From Eriocheir sinensis (Eukaryota; Arthropoda; Malacostraca; Decapoda; Varunidae): a DNA stretch of 64,000 nt. Both the position numbers and the translations under genes were made by a program. The notes beneath the pieces were generated by a model that searched no databases, was not told the DNA's origin, and saw only the letters and a program-made list of their open reading frames with translations. Positions 8,685 through 19,138 of the stretch are shown here, piece by piece. Positions within the stretch are counted from its first letter, which is position 1. The number at the start of each line of letters is the position of its first letter. The stretch spans positions 40,001-104,000 of the forward strand of contig NW_026112132.1 in NCBI RefSeq assembly GCF_024679095.1. Direction: 5' to 3'.

Positions 8685-10391
8685 TTGCTCAGGCGCACTC
8701 TAGACTCCTTTCACTTTGAATTTCATAAGCTTTTTAAAGATCTTAATAACTTCTTAGCAGCCATGAGTGGTAGAGATGGGAGCCCATTTAGGACTCGCCG
8801 GAGGCGAGGGGCCGTAGACTTTGTTGGCTCGGTAGCGAACCTCCTTTTTGGCACGGCCACTCAGGCCCAGATTGATGTAATACATGAGAAACTCTCCAAT
8901 CTTCACGCTCTCTCCTCGGAGGAAAGACGCCAGCTCAACCTCCATACAGAAGTCCTCAACGCTACTGTTCGGGACCTCCGTCACGTCCACTCTGCTATAT
9001 CTCGTCTAGAGTCCGCCTCAGCTTTAGCCTCGGCTATTATTAGGCAGTTTTCTTTACGAACCTTGCAAATTGAGGGAGAAATGCGTATCTTGGAGACCAT
9101 TCTCCTGATCCAATTGGCGCTTAGTGACCTAAATCATGATACATTGAACCTAAAACTAGGCCTTCAACAAATGTCCCAAACACAAGTCTCCCCTCTTATT
9201 ATTCCCAATGATGTCTTGCTTCGTGTACTCAGGAATGCCTCCCTCCATTATCCCGGCTTGTTATTCCCTGCGGCTCATGAATATTTAACATTGTACCGTG
9301 ATGTCTCTGGGGTTATTTCTAAAGGTGCGCTTTCCTTAGGTACCCTTCACTTCTACTTACAGATCCCCATGAAAGGGGATCCCTCTGATGTGTTCGATGT
9401 GTTTAAAATGGACGCGTTGCCTTTTCACCTCGATGACACGCCATATTTCCTACACACCGACACACTCTCAACCTACCTCGCGGTTTCTGAAGACCGCAAC
9501 CACTATATGCTTTTGGACTCCTTGGATCGCTGTACTAAACACCATCTTCTTTATATCTGCCCTCCTGTCGCCCCTGTGTATTCTACGTCTGTCCGGCGCT
9601 GCGAGATTGCCCTTTTCCTCGAGCGTCCGGATGCACTGTCACTGTGTTCTAAGTCTCTTCTCAGGACCTTCCCACCAGTCTTCCTCCCGTCCCCGGCGGG
9701 CTGGGTCTTCTCCACGGATGTTCCCCAGGTCGTCACCATGGTCTGCCCGGACAGTCCTGTCACCAAGTACCGGCAGACCCTGAATGGCACGGGGCTTCTT
9801 ACCATCGGTATGGGTTGTAGTGCCCACGCCGACGCGTTCAGCCTCCCTGCCTCTGCCAGTTTGGATAGTGCCGAGCCGCTGACGATCCATCGGGCCCCTT
9901 TCCACGTCGGACGAGGCATGGTTGAGTCTTTGCTGGCGGTCCATCCCTCCCTGGGCCATCCCCCTCCGCCTGCGACGCCCGTGGCATCTACGGGCACCCC
10001 GCTGGATCTTCCCCCGACGCTCCACCTGCTGGAGGAGTCTGTCCCGGGTTCTTACGCCGGTGCTGCCGCCTTTCCTTGGTGGGGCTGGCTGCTCTTTGGG
10101 TTCTCCGCCGCTGGCCTCCTCCTCTTCGCCTGCGGCCTGACCTGGTTCTTCCTTCTGCGACCCCGTCTCCTGCGTGCCTCCCGCCCCGTCACGCCGTCCC
10201 CGTCTTGGTCTGAGATGGTAGTTCGGCCTGCCGCGCGCTTCCTGCCACGAGGACGTGGCGTTATCTTGAAGGGGGAGGTATGTGGTGCCCCGCAGGGCAC
10301 TGCATCCACTAACACAGACGCAGTAACATCACCTGACCCAATACATCCATCACAAATAAACAAGGAAGACGAAAGCGACGTAGAACGTTAA
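8685..10391 (+). CDS. Env / F-type fusion glycoprotein of an errantivirus-like Gypsy element
   Basis: A 568-codon open frame with the layout of baculovirus-F-like envelope proteins. It has a furin-type site RTRRRR (residues 36-41), then a Gly/Ala-rich fusion-peptide-like segment (42-60) and a long predicted coiled coil (about 60-155). A Cys-containing ectodomain follows, then one membrane span at about 463-491 and a 77-residue basic, proline-rich tail. NxS/T sites are present. The role would be membrane fusion for cell-to-cell transfer of the element. The listed start is TTG, so the true N-terminus lies elsewhere. An 82-codon frame at 8455-8700 with a signal-like start and two NxS/T sites overlaps in another phase, implying one indel near 8680-8700. 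Apart from that the frame is uninterrupted, unusual for this window. Confidence 0.75.
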   Translation: MLRRTLDSFHFEFHKLFKDLNNFLAAMSGRDGSPFRTRRRRGAVDFVGSVANLLFGTATQAQIDVIHEKLSNLHALSSEERRQLNLHTEVLNATVRDLRHVHSAISRLESASALASAIIRQFSLRTLQIEGEMRILETILLIQLALSDLNHDTLNLKLGLQQMSQTQVSPLIIPNDVLLRVLRNASLHYPGLLFPAAHEYLTLYRDVSGVISKGALSLGTLHFYLQIPMKGDPSDVFDVFKMDALPFHLDDTPYFLHTDTLSTYLAVSEDRNHYMLLDSLDRCTKHHLLYICPPVAPVYSTSVRRCEIALFLERPDALSLCSKSLLRTFPPVFLPSPAGWVFSTDVPQVVTMVCPDSPVTKYRQTLNGTGLLTIGMGCSAHADAFSLPASASLDSAEPLTIHRAPFHVGRGMVESLLAVHPSLGHPPPPATPVASTGTPLDLPPTLHLLEESVPGSYAGAAAFPWWGWLLFGFSAAGLLLFACGLTWFFLLRPRLLRASRPVTPSPSWSEMVVRPAARFLPRGRGVILKGEVCGAPQGTASTNTDAVTSPDPIHPSQINKEDESDVER

Positions 10392-10612
10392 AATACAGCC
10401 AACTTTAAGAACAATTTGAAGAACACAGCACAACGAGGCGACAGTGAGAAGAACAAATCATTATCAAAACACACAGGAAGCCAAAAGGGGCGTCTCGGAC
10501 CACCATACAGCCGGCGCTCTGCCGGCTTCCCGAAACCGCCCACTTCACCCAACGACAGTACCACGCCAAAGACTATAAGGACGAGAATCATGTAAACGGA
10601 AGTCATGTAAAA
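10392..10612. other. Non-coding stretch between env and the LTR-like region
   Basis: No gene seen. It is A-rich after the env stop and contains a short GC hairpin (GCCGGC...GCCGGC, about 10510-10527). A purine run AAAAGGGGCG at about 10482 could be a polypurine tract, but TG does not follow it. Confidence 0.4.
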
Positions 10613-10728
10613 TAACACTACTCATGAATATTCACTCTTATGTGCTATAACCATAGAGGATGTAACAATATCATAGGGAGAGGAGTGCACCCTCAGTGCA
10701 GGAGCCTTATGTACCCAGTCAATAGGTA

Positions 10729-10776
10729 TGACGTAGTGATGACGTATAGTGACGTAGGCAATCGCCCATATAAGGG
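10729..10776 (+). promoter_or_regulatory. LTR promoter: three TGACGTA boxes and a TATA-like box
   Basis: Three TGACGTA words (10729-10735, 10740-10746, 10750-10756) are spaced 11 and 10 bases apart, one helical turn. A CATATAAG box follows at 10767-10774 and a 10-base palindrome CGAGTACTCG at about 10785. TGACGTA is a strong half-site for CREB/ATF-type bZIP factors, so bZIP-driven transcription of the element is a reasonable inference. Confidence 0.5.
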
Positions 10777-11012
10777 AGTTCCCTCGAGTACTCGGGGCAG
10801 AACTAGAAATACTTCTGACCGACACTCACATGTCCCTCTAAATTTTAGACACACTATGTGTCGTGTGTTCATCTACACTGTCGTGAGTAGAAAGTGAAGT
10901 GTTGTACCGTAAAGGAAAGCGCACTAGTGTCCATTGTGTATAGTGGTATTGTTTAGATTATAAGAGTATATATAATCTTCAGTGTATGTGTAATAAGAAA
11001 TAGTTAGGATTG

Positions 11013-11318
11013 CAACCAGTATTGAAGTAGGACGTTACTTGTCCCTTAACAGGCAGTGTGCGAGGCCTGACGACCCGCTGGGTCTGATTGAAGTGTATTC
11101 TGTATTTTATATTAGTTTGTTATTCATAGTGTTAAAATAAGTTAAAATTAAATATAAAAAAGCGACAACCAGTATTGAAGTAGGACGTTACTTGTCCCTT
11201 AACATGCAGTGTGCGAGGCCTGACGACCCGCTGGGTCTGATTGAAGTGTATTCTGTATTTTATATTAGTTTGTTATTCATAGTGTTAAAATAAGTTAAAA
11301 TTAAATATAAAAAAGCGA
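11013..11318 (+). repeat. Two tandem 153-bp units in the LTR-like region
   Basis: Bases 11013-11165 and 11166-11318 are almost identical; I see one difference (AACAGG versus AACATG). Each unit ends in an A-rich stretch and AGCGACAA. The near-identity means the duplication is recent. Confidence 0.95.
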
Positions 11319-11390
11319 CAACGTTTCATCACCCGAACTACGAGCTCCTTCAAATACTCTTGAAGTACCAGAATATTAAGTCAGTTGTCG

Positions 11391-12962
11391 CTACGACGAA
11401 TCAGTCTTAAACCTCCTTGAGAGCCCGGTAGCGGGCCACAACATATTTTTGAATGTGACAATTGTATTGGCACTCACCACATGACTGCTAAGCCTATTCC
11501 ACTCATCCACCACCCTGTTAGTAAACCAATTTTTGCCTATATCCCTGTTGAATCTGAATTTATCCAGTTTAAACCCGTTACTTCGTGTCCTACCCGGTTC
11601 TCTTACAATCAAAACCTTATGAATTTCTCCATTATTAAAGCCCTTCATCCATTTATAAACCTCGATCATGTCTCCACGCACCATTCGCCTTTCTAGAGAA
11701 TGCAAGTTTAACTGTTTGAGTCTTTCCTCGTATGGCAAGTTTCTCAACCCCTGAATCATCTTAGTCATACTCCTCTGCACCGATTCTAACATTTTGACAT
11801 CCATTCTATAGTAGGGTGACCAGAACTGAACCGCATAGTCAAGATGAGGTCTAACTAATGCTAAATATAGTTTGAGGAAGACTTCGGGGCTTCTGTTGCT
11901 TGCGCTCCTTGAAATAAATCCCAGTACCCTATTAGCTCGATTTCTAGCTTGAATGCATTGTGCCCTTGGACGGAGATCAGAGCTCACTAAGACCCCTAAA
12001 TCCCTCTCACACCCAGACCTACTTATGAGAGTGTCATTTAAGCAATAGTTATGTGAGGGGTTGTTCCTACCTACACTCAGAATACTGCACTTCCCTACAT
12101 TGAACTCCGTCTGCCATTTATCCGCCCAGTCATATAATCTGTTGAGTTCACCTTGGAGAATACTAGCGTCCTGATCCGACTCAATTACTCTACCGATCTT
12201 GGTATCATCTGCAAATTTACTAACATCACTACTAATTCCTGTGTCTAAGTCATTGATATAAATAATAAACAAAAGTGGACCTAATACCGAACCTTGTGGG
12301 ACCCCACTCGTAACACATCCCCAGTCAGATCTTTTACCATTGATTTGCACTCTTTGCTTCCTATTGCTAAGCCACGCCTTGACCCAGTTCAAAACTTTAC
12401 CCTCTACTCCGTGAGCCTGTAATTTAAGCAACAGTCGTTGGTGAGGAACTTTGTCAAACGCTTTACTAAAATCAAGATAGATTACATCATAATTTTCATC
12501 TCTGTCAACCGCCTCAAATACTTTATTGTAGAAGGACAAGAGATTGGTGAGGCATGACCTACCTTTTGTGAACCCATGCTGCGAGTCGTGAATTGCTATG
12601 TTTCTCTAAATGCTCCTGAATGTTCCTGGCTATTATGGACTCCAGCATCTTCCTATAACCGATGTTAAGCTAATTGGGCGATAGTTTGAAGCAACTGACC
12701 TGTCCCCTTTAAAAATCGGCGTCACATTAGCTACTTTCCATAGGCTCGGCACATAGCCAGTATTTACCGACATCTTAAAGATGTCGGTTAGTGGGTCACT
12801 GATTATATCACCTAACTCCTTTAATACCCTCGGAAATATCCCGTCAGGACCTGGCGACTTGTTCTTCTTAAGCTTATCTATCTCATCCTGAACTACTTGC
12901 CTGGTAATGATTATATCCCTCAATTTATCGCCATCCCCGCCCTCGTACACCTGAACTCTTTC
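11391..12962 (-). pseudogene. CR1-type LINE reverse transcriptase, 5'-truncated (family A relative)
   Basis: The minus strand reads an RT domain in two pieces. Piece 12633-12950 holds the fingers start (KKNKSPGPDGIFPRVLKE). Piece 11391-12539 holds YLDFSKAFDKVPH, GVPQGSVLGPLLFIIYINDL, the catalytic FADDTK and the C-terminal WNRLSSHVV region. The frame breaks between 12540 and 12632. FADDTK keeps both catalytic Asp residues. The product would be the target-primed RT of a non-LTR retrotransposon. The endonuclease and ORF1 are missing. It is clearly diverged from the family A copies at 17.6 and 29 kb. Its 5' edge (about 12962) coincides with the start of the large direct duplication. Confidence 0.85.
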
Positions 12963-14392
12963 CGGTATAGTATTGGCGAGGAGTGTGCACTTGCAACTTT
13001 AAGGAAAAAACTGAACAAGTACAGGTATAGAGACAGGACCACACCAGCGTAGGCCCAGGCCCTGTAAAATTACAACTACATAGGTAAATACAATTAGGTA
13101 AACACACACACACACATACACACACTCAGTATAATGTTACGTATATGCCTTGCCATAAAGCAAAGCTTTGCCGTTTATTGCAGCTGGTTGTAATACTTAT
13201 ATCATATCATTTGTATATAGATATCATATGTATCGAATGATATTCCAATTCATATTCACTCAGTATTACACATTCATATTCACATCAGATAATATGTTTT
13301 TCATTGTAGCCTATCCATGCCATATCATATAATCCTTATAATCACATCACATTCTTATTGATAACAGCCTGTCACATCTCAGTAACATGGTAGTTATTCA
13401 TATTCATTTCTCATTCATATCATGTATTTATATTTTTTTCATATTCATATCATATATTCATATCTTGTACATCGATATTCTTATCCATGTTTCATGTTTA
13501 TATTCATAGAATTATATCACGTTATTCATACCTTTTCACATCATTTTATGCAAAGCATTAAAAGAATCATCATGTTTATATTATATTCTTCACTAATTAA
13601 TCATACCATATACATACATATTCATAGCAGTCACATCCCAGCAAACAATATCACGTTGCAGCAACGTTGTGAAAACTTTAAGTAAAGGTTACAGATATCT
13701 TGAGTTGGACTTTGTTAAAACGTTGTGGGAAAAAATATTTGTCCACTCCCAGAATGGTTGTCACAACGTTGTGAAACAACGTACCTATGACCTTCTGAGG
13801 ACCTTCTTGCTACCTTATTACAACGTCCTTGCTACCTTTGCACGACATTCTCATCCCCTTTTCGGGCCCTGTTCTCACTTGTTTAGGGTATTCCAAACAT
13901 CTGATTAAGAAGCTTAACATGTATTTACTGAATATTTCTTTAAATTTCATTAGGATATATGCAAATCTTCTAAATATATATGTTTCTATTGAGCCTTATA
14001 ACTAGATAAATGTAATATACACTGATAATGAAGATTGTTATATAAGCATTTATATCGACATTGAATTATTAAGAAAGAATGAAAAACAGTCTTTTGTTAA
14101 AGTAAGTAGGCTACAGTCCGTTTCATTCCATGTGTCCACTCGTGAACGTGGATGTGGCACCTGCGCATTGTTAGTTATTGATTGCGTGAAGATCAACTTC
14201 ATATTTTCAGTGATATATTTGAATGTTTGTGTATACAAAAAAGTAAAAATCAACCACAAACGTGCCGATTTGCATCGATAATCTGACATATAAACACACG
14301 AAAAAACAATTTGTATATCAAACAGTATATAGTCTGATACCATATTGGAACGATCTATAGCCTTTCAGATACCCACATTTCATTTTTTTTTT

Positions 14393-15016
14393 TTTTTTTT
14401 TTTTACAGCAAAGGAGACAGCTCAAGGGCAAAAAAAAGTAAACATTAATAAAAAAAAAAAGCCCGCTACTCGCTGCTCCTAAAAAGAATCCAAAGAGGTG
14501 GCCGAAAGATAAGTCAGTTTCGGGAGGAGAGGTGTCCTGATACCCTCCTCTTGAAAGAGTTCAAGTCGTAGGCAGGAGGAAATACAGATGAAGGAAGATT
14601 GTTCCAGAGTTTACCAGCGTGAGGGATGAAAGAGTGAAGATGCTGGTTAACTCTTGCATAAGGGGTTTGGACAGTATAGGGATGAGCATGAGTAGAAAGT
14701 CGAGTGCAGCGGGGCCGCGGGAGGGGGGGAGGCATGCAGTTAGCAAGTTCAGAAGAGCAGTCAGCGTGGAAATATCGATAGAAGATAGAAAGAGAGGCAA
14801 CATTGCGGCGGAATTTAAGAGGTAGAAGACTATCAGTATGAGGAGGAGAGCTGATGAGACGAAGAGCCTTTGCCTCCACTCTGTCCAGAAGAGCTGTGTG
14901 AGTGGAGCCCCCCCACACATGAGATGCATACTCCATACGAGGGCGGACAAGGCCCCTGTATATGGACAGCAACTGTGCAGGGGAGAAGAACTGGCGGAGA
15001 CGGTACAGAACGCCCA
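14393..15016 (-). mobile_element. 5'-truncated LINE family B insertion
   Basis: A poly(T) run (the poly(A) tail on the other strand) begins at 14393. The insert then reads the last third of LINE B ORF2 (frame 14514-15029) and stops abruptly at the word ending GAACGCCCA. It is nearly identical to 56139-56772. It is absent from copy 2 of the duplication (about 25515), where the host sequence is continuous, so it inserted in this copy only. Truncation at the 5' end with a tail is the mark of target-primed reverse transcription. Confidence 0.9.
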
Positions 15017-15486
15017 CATAAAGTGACATCCGACTCTGCCAAGTGTCTATAGTACATAAGGAATGTTCATATGTTGCATGTAAACAGCATGGGTATTGGG
15101 TAGCCTAATAGTATACGAAATAGCCTAGCACGTCGCATTCAACAGATATTATTTACTATTTCATGTTATTTTGATTATTAATCATTATTTACATGCAGTA
15201 AATTATTAAGATACCCTTTATAAGCACTTGCAGAGCCAGATGTCTCTTAATATACCTGAAATGAGCTATCAATCAATGAATTTGAAAAAAAAAACATTGA
15301 TCATTCGAGCATGATGTGATCTATGATGTTTGATACAAGCTTAAGTCTTAAGGTGCCACATCCACGAAAATTCCCGCTTTGTTGGTGGACAGATGAAATG
15401 AAACAGACCATAGTGTACAGTAGCCACAAACACTGTAATGAATCTTAATAACTGAAAGAAAAATAAAGGCCAATTCCCTTAAATTA

Positions 15487-15868
15487 GGGTAGGCGGTGGC
15501 CGAAGTGATAACGTACTGGACCCACATTCGCCGCGTGATGGACGACGCGGGTTCGAATCCTCACGCTACCACTCGGATTTTTCAGTCACCGCCGAGTGGC
15601 TTAAAACTACCCACATGCTGTCCTGAAGACCACCCATCAACCCGGACTCTAGAGGAAGCCGTCCAAGCGAATCAAGAACGAGTTCAGGGGGGCAGCATGA
15701 GCCAATGCAAGATGGCGCCACTATAAACACTCGCCTGCGCCAGAACGGGCTGGGCCGACCATCAGGCCCCACCTGGAAGAAGCCATGGGCCGACCATCAG
15801 GCCCCACCGCGAAGATGTCTACCAGCGCAATAGGCAACAACGTAAAAAAAAACACAAAAAAAAACAAC
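15487..15868 (+). mobile_element. tRNA-derived SINE
   Basis: The 5' 85 bases look like a tRNA. There is an A-box-like GTGGCCGAAGTG, a perfect B box GGTTCGAATCC, and acceptor-like ends GGTAGGCG and CGCTACC with one extra G. A body follows with a CCACTCGG...CCGAGTGG stem and two GGCCGACCATCAGGCCC copies. The tail is A-rich ending near 15866. The element is absent from copy 2 of the duplication, where the flanks join directly at about 26000. A truncated relative is at 40018. Transcription would be by RNA polymerase III; mobilisation would depend on a LINE in trans. Confidence 0.85.
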
Positions 15869-16124
15869 AGAGATCCATTGAATGAAGGGACAGCTAGGGT
15901 TCTTGCTTCTACTTAGTGGATGGCGTGACAGCAGGCACCTGCAACAAAAGGTTAAGGGTATTTGAAACCTAAAATTTAATTTTATTAGTATTTATCCATG
16001 CTAATCAGATCACTTATTATTATGTATATAATTTCATATAATTAATTATTACAATTATATAATCATTCAAATTAGTTGGTTAGCTAAATAACAAATCAAA
16101 AATATATATTAATGCTAGGTTTTT

Positions 16125-16129
<5 letters not shown>

Positions 16130-16162
<33 letters not shown>
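16130..16162 (+). repeat. (CT)n microsatellite
   Basis: About 16 CT units; the matching run in copy 2 is at about 26252-26286. Confidence 0.95.
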
Positions 16163-16163
<1 letters not shown>

Positions 16164-16911
16164 AGTGCAGTGGTTCATAACCTTTTTCATAGTATTACCC
16201 CCTGAGACTCTCCGGGGCATTACCATGACACAACATATATTAAACTTTGTAATGGTGAACTTTGCGTTAAGGTAAGGTAAAACAAAACTTATTGGCAGGT
16301 TATTACCGATTGTAAAGCTTTTTCCACTTACAATTTATTACAGAAGTTGTAGATAATGTATGACAACCATGCTGAGTTTCCTCGAGGACAAGATGGTGAC
16401 CGTGACCTGCACACTCCCCTTGCCACACCACGACGTCTGACTGTTTTGTGTTTTGAATTTTCAGTGTGGCGGGCCGCTGTTGCGCACGGAATAATTATTA
16501 TTAAAATTTCAAATTTTGAATGGCACGAGATTTATCTCAAACTACCCCTCTTATTGATATTTGTGAGAAAAAAATATATTATATCACTGTACACCACTTT
16601 TGGTGTGCAAGTGAGTTAATGCATTTAAAGAATTTGTCTACGTACGTGTTTGAATGGGTACATAAAATTATTATGAGTCCACTGAATCGATGGTTTATAA
16701 TAACAGCATAGTGTTTTCAACTAATATGTTTGAAATTGTTGTCTTTTGGACCAAGCAGCAACCTGGAAACGACGTTGTGTAAACGTCACGCAAACGTCAC
16801 AGTTTGGTCAGAAAATCACAACGTAATTATTACGTGCTGATGACGTAGCTTTTAGACGGACGAAGATACAACCTAAACATAACGTTGTGTAAACGTTTCC
16901 AGTTTGCTGGG

Positions 16912-17308
16912 ATGCCTGTCATAACTCATCATATTCATATATTCACATCAGTGAATATTTACATACATATAATTATAATACATGTTTAACACAGGTTATT
17001 TTATAAACTATATTATCGGGTGTTATAATGCCGGATAAACCTTCATCTTCCTTTATTTAATACACCCGTAATGGATTTTAAACCTATTGAGTTTACTAAC
17101 TATATTTATCTGACGATACTGAACATATATTACGTAGCTACTTAGTTCGTTGCTTCTTTGGTGGCACGCAGCCATTTGCCGGACACCTTGTCTTGGGGGA
17201 AGGAAAACACGCTCGCTTTGGGTCGTGTTTTGAAGTTTCCTTCACAGTAAGACTTACACCACTTTTATGGCAGTATTGTCTTAGTAAGAGGCACAAGTAA
17301 TGTTAATG
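16912..17308. other. AT-rich non-coding flank
   Basis: No gene seen. The same sequence follows the second TIR element at 28287-28691, so it is part of the duplicated segment. Confidence 0.6.
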
Positions 17309-17606
17309 TTTTTGTTTTTTTGTTTTTTTAACAAAGGAGGCAGCTCAAGGGCACAAAAAAGACAACAATAATAAAAAAAATAAAAACGCTACTCGCTGCT
17401 CCCAAAAAAGAATTAAAAGATGTGGCCGAAAGAAAGATCAATTTCGGAAGGAGAGGTGTGCTGATACCCTCCTCTTGAAATAGTTCAAGTCGTAGGCAGG
17501 AGGAAATACAGATGAAGGAAGATTGTTCCAGAGTTTACCAGCGTGAGGGATGAAAGAGTGAAGATACTGGTTAACTCTTGCATAAGGGGTTTGGACAGTG
17601 TAGGGA
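17309..17606 (-). mobile_element. LINE family B 3' end, interrupted by LINE A
   Basis: Minus-strand 3' end of LINE B (tail side at 17309, ORF2 C-terminus to about 17606). It is cut exactly where the 3' terminus of LINE A (17607 on) begins, next to the LINE B word ATCCCTACACTGTCC on the other strand. In copy 2 the rest of this LINE B is found beyond LINE A at 36601-37190. Confidence 0.85.
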
Positions 17607-17665
17607 TAAGAACATAAGGAGTCTGCAAGAGGCCGGTTGGCCTATACAAGGCAGCTCCTGTACAC

Positions 17666-18913
17666 TCAACCCCACCTTACCTCACCATCCATGGCTTTAT
17701 CTAACCTCTTCTTGAATATATCTATGGTATTGGCACCCACAACATGGCTCCCAAGCCTGTTCCATTCGTCCACCACTCTATTGGTGAACCAATTCTTGCC
17801 TATGTCTTTGTTGAATCTGAATTTGTCTAACTTAAAACCATTGCCACGCGTCCTACCTGGCTCTTTCACTCTCAAAATTTTATTGACATCCCCTTTATTA
17901 AATCCCTTCATCCATTTATAGACTTCGATCAAGTCTCCTCGCAACCTTCGCCTTTCTAGAGAGTGTAGATTTAACTGCTTCAGCCTGTCTTCATAAGGCA
18001 AGATTCTCACCCCCTGAATCATCTTTGTCATCCTCCTCTGTACAGATTCTAACATCTTGATATCCATTCTATAATAGGGGGACCAGAACTGAACTGCATA
18101 ATCGATATGAGGTCTAACTAGTGCTAAATAGAGTTTGAGGATGACTTCAGCGCTTCTATTGCTCACGCTGCTTGAGATGAAACCTAGTACTCTGTTTGCC
18201 CGATTTTTAGCCTGAATGCATTGAGCCCTAGGACGGAGGTCAGCGCTCACTAGGACTCCTAAGTCTCTCTCACGCCCAGACCTGCTTAGAGGAGTGTCAT
18301 TTAAGTAGTAATTGTGTAAGGGGTTATTCCTACCTACACTCAAAATGCAACACTTCCCGACATTGAATTCCATCTGCCACTTCCCCGCCCAATCATATAG
18401 TCTGTCAAGCTCATCCTGGAGAACGGTAGCGTCGGTGTCTGATTGGATTACTCTACCGATCTTGGTATCATCTGCGAACTTACTGACTTCGCTACTAATT
18501 CCTGTGTCCAAGTCATTGATGTAAATAATAAAAAGCAGAGGACCCAGCACCGACCCCTGTGGGACTCCACTCGTAACACTGCCCCATTCAGATTTCCTAC
18601 CATTGATTTGCACTCTCTGCTTCCTACCACTAAGCCATGCCCTGATCCAGTTCAAAACTTCCCCATCTACGCCGTGAGCCTGTAATTTTAGTAATAGCCG
18701 GTGATGAGGGACTTTGTCGAACGCTTTACTGAAATCTAAATATAATATGTCATAGTTTCCATCTCTGTCAACCGCCTCCATTACTTTAGTGTAGAAAGAC
18801 AACAGGTTAGTAAGGCAAGACCTACCCTTTGTGAACCCATGTTGTGAATCATGAATAAAATTATGCTTTTCTAGATGGTCCCGAATGCTCCGGGCTATAA
18901 TTGACTCCATCAT
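17666..18913 (-). pseudogene. LINE A reverse transcriptase, copy 1
   Basis: A 415-codon frame with the RT core: HNFIHDSQHGFTKGRS, YLDFSKAFDKVPHH, GVPQGSVLGPLLF, FADDTK (both catalytic Asp kept), and a C-terminal region ending WNRLGSHVVGANTI. The 5' end of RT (KKNKSPGPDEVFPR, 18936-19142) is in another frame, so one or more indels break ORF2. The RT would copy the LINE RNA at a nicked target. It differs from the copy 2 RT by only scattered residues. Confidence 0.9.
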
Positions 18914-19138
18914 CTTTCCTACAACTGATGTTAAGCTAATTGGGCGATAGTTTGAGGTGGCTGACTTGTCTCCCTTTTTGAAAAATCGTCGTCACTTTAG
19001 CTACTTTCCATTGATTGGGCACATACCCAGAATTTACCGACATCTTAAAGATATCGGCAAGAGGGCCACTAAGGACTTCCTTGCACTCTTTCATAATCCG
19101 TGGGAATACTTCGTCTGGGCCCGGCGACTTGTTTTTCT

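Larger units (their letters stand above)
10613..11330 (+). mobile_element. Putative 3' LTR of the Env-bearing Gypsy element
   Basis: The region lies just after env and contains a plausible polymerase II promoter (10729-10776), then an AT-rich, twofold repeated 3' half. This is the expected U3-R-U5 order. A TG start could be at TGTAACAATATC (10659) after a short purine run, or a little earlier. The end is probably near the last AAGCGACAAC (about 11321). No 5' partner LTR is found in the window, so borders are estimates. Confidence 0.45.
13637..16911. mobile_element. TIR transposon with ACGTTGTG subterminal repeats, copy 1
   Basis: The element starts CCCAGCAAAC (13637) and ends GTTTGCTGGG (16911). 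Near both ends the word ACGTTGTG or its variants recurs: about 13663, 13718 and 13762 on the left, and 16771, 16819 and 16881 on the right. Subterminal repeats of this kind usually bind a transposase. I see no transposase frame, so it looks non-autonomous. Flanks read ACAT and ATGC, so a target duplication is at most AT. Superfamily not determined. Copy 2 is at 24796-28286. Confidence 0.6.

Noticed and set aside
9388..10363. Long frames overlapping env on both strands
   Set aside because: Shadows of the GC-rich env 3' half; no motifs, while the env frame has a complete domain layout.
14050..14343. A 97-residue antisense frame identical at 25187-25480
   Set aside because: Identity comes from the DNA duplication; no domain, and it lies inside a non-coding TIR element.
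15487..15575. A functional tRNA gene
   Set aside because: The tRNA-like head is fused to a SINE body with an A-rich tail and has an imperfect acceptor stem.
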